Shown here in pieces: positions 39,969 to 44,272 of a DNA stretch of 44,272 bases. Under the pieces are notes generated by a model, which saw only the letters and a program-made list of their open reading frames with translations, did not search any database and had not been told where the DNA came from. Each line of letters starts with the position of its first letter. The stretch's first letter is position 1. Both the position numbers and the translations under genes were made by a program. The stretch is taken from contig PDZX01000030.1 of the NCBI GenBank assembly GCA_002753185.1, positions 1 through 44,272 on the forward strand, in the 5' to 3' direction. Origin of the DNA: Magnetococcales bacterium WMHbin3 (GTDB lineage Bacteria > Pseudomonadota > Magnetococcia > Magnetococcales > Magnetaquicoccaceae).

Positions 39969-40610
39969 GATCGTCCTCCTGAGGCCATTCATGATATCGT
40001 TGAATGGAGTTGAAATATGAATCAAACCAGCCAGATCGACAACCGAGAATGCCTTTTCCCGCTCCTGGGCGCGTGAGGCGAAGCATTTCAGAGGGGCATT
40101 GCCGGGAGAATCGTCGAGTTCGTTGAGAAAAATCACCCGGATGGGTTCGCCCCAAGTCGGCTTGCTTTCATGGACGCCGTTCGGTCCCACGGGCTGAAAG
40201 GCGAAACGCTCCAGAAATCGTTGCCGGGCCGATGCGGCGCTGATAATGACGGTGCGCAGTTGATGTTTTTTGAGTTTCGCGGTGATCCGGTACCAGTCGT
40301 CGTATCGGGAGGCTTGTGTAAGCGCTGCCTCGTTCAAACTTTGCGTAATCTTGATTTCGGCCAGGATCCGCTCCACGTTCAAATCCCACAACCCGTCCGC
40401 CATGAGCAGGCGCTGCTCCGCCGTCCGGCCTCCCTCCTTGCGCTGCATCAGGATGATATCGGCCTTGGGAGGCAAGGAGAGAAGTGGCACCTCGGTGAGC
40501 ACCTCGATCCCGACCGGTTCCAGCAATGCCTTGAGGGTGGCGCCCACAAGACAGTGCCAACAGGTTTTCGTGCCTGGGGGAGTGCCCAATCGTCCGCCTC
40601 GCCTCCTCAT
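39642..40610 (-). CDS. Rpn-like PD-(D/E)XK nuclease with C-terminal DUF4351 part
   Basis: A 322-residue protein. The N-terminal half looks like a PD-(D/E)XK nuclease: D51 (PPKADIIL), E85-x-K87 (ILAEIKIT), then YDDWYRITAKLKKHQLRTVIIS. The C-terminal third is the DUF4351/RpnS-type domain. The start is unsure: ATG 40610 has no clear ribosome site, and TTG a few codons later is possible. The nuclease part differs from that of the Rpn at 29.3 kb, while the C-terminal parts are alike, so this is a second subfamily with the same type of regulatory tail. Confidence 0.75.
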   Translation of the reverse strand: MRRRGGRLGTPPGTKTCWHCLVGATLKALLEPVGIEVLTEVPLLSLPPKADIILMQRKEGGRTAEQRLLMADGLWDLNVERILAEIKITQSLNEAALTQASRYDDWYRITAKLKKHQLRTVIISAASARQRFLERFAFQPVGPNGVHESKPTWGEPIRVIFLNELDDSPGNAPLKCFASRAQEREKAFSVVDLAGLIHISTPFNDIMNGLRRTIMHQSLRELDNAGITPDSVMLVGRRMLEASLNMMPREELVAIPKLGELLEIGKQSGEADLLMRLLQRRFGSVPAWMGEMIAKAPIHSLEEWTLRVLDAQSLDEVFADRM

Positions 40611-40702
40611 CCATCATGTTGACTTTTCATTTATATTTCACCAGTTTTTGCGGCATTCGGCAAGGAAAAAATGCGCGTCTGCCCTGGCGCCGGATATTCG
40701 CT

Positions 40703-44272
<3,570 letters not shown>

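Overview
This is a GC-rich, densely coded stretch of a Gram-negative proteobacterial chromosome. The evidence is a type IV pilus minor-pilin operon, a TorF-family porin, a YceI periplasmic protein, chemotaxis genes and large hybrid histidine kinases, with ATGA/TGATG stop-start overlaps between genes throughout. A magnetotactic-type lineage (Magnetococcia-like) would fit the mix of iron genes, Rpn/DUF4351 copies and hybrid kinases, but that is inference; no marker gene in the window settles it. No tRNA, rRNA, CRISPR array or intact insertion sequence was seen, and no gap between genes exceeds 300 bases.

Left part (1-9.2 kb, minus strand): a pilus operon in the order pilE-like, fimT, pilV, pilW, pilX, pilY1. 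PilY1 carries seven tandem beta-sandwich-like repeats and runs off the left edge. Then come a small free-standing DUF4351 (RpnS-like) gene, typA and an unrecognised lysine-tailed protein.

9.4-13.4 kb (plus strand): a tight six-gene operon around an unusual P1B-type ATPase with two HMA_2-like proteins and three small membrane proteins. A consensus -35 element and a Fur-like box lie just in front. Gene number, content and likely iron control match the published six-gene fez (ferrosome, lipid-bounded iron storage organelle) operons. I regard this as the most exciting system in the window.

13.3-20.9 kb: a lone HPt protein; a two-gene unit of a SNF2-type helicase and a cysteine-rich partner (unknown, possibly defence); a higBA toxin-antitoxin pair with a palindromic operator; pgk with a glycosyltransferase; and a second toxin-antitoxin pair whose toxin is broken by a frameshift.

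20.9-31.1 kb: queE, a TorF porin, a ThiE-like gene, then a signalling cluster of STAS protein, CheY, CheA and a chemoreceptor-like protein without the conserved signalling tip, followed by a 30-codon remnant resembling the tail of CheW. A cytochrome b561, an Rpn nuclease and yceI follow.

31.1-44.3 kb: a membrane hybrid kinase, an FAD/2Fe-2S reductase, a very unusual fusion of periplasmic binding domain, metallo-beta-lactamase fold and two cyclic-nucleotide-binding-like domains, a REC-histidine kinase, a second Rpn locus, and a multi-REC/HPt hybrid kinase that runs off the right edge. The Rpn loci show Shine-Dalgarno sequences in front of internal ATGs, as expected for nuclease toxins (RpnL) with an intragenic antitoxin (RpnS). 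One antitoxin-like part has been duplicated in tandem and another stands alone far away.
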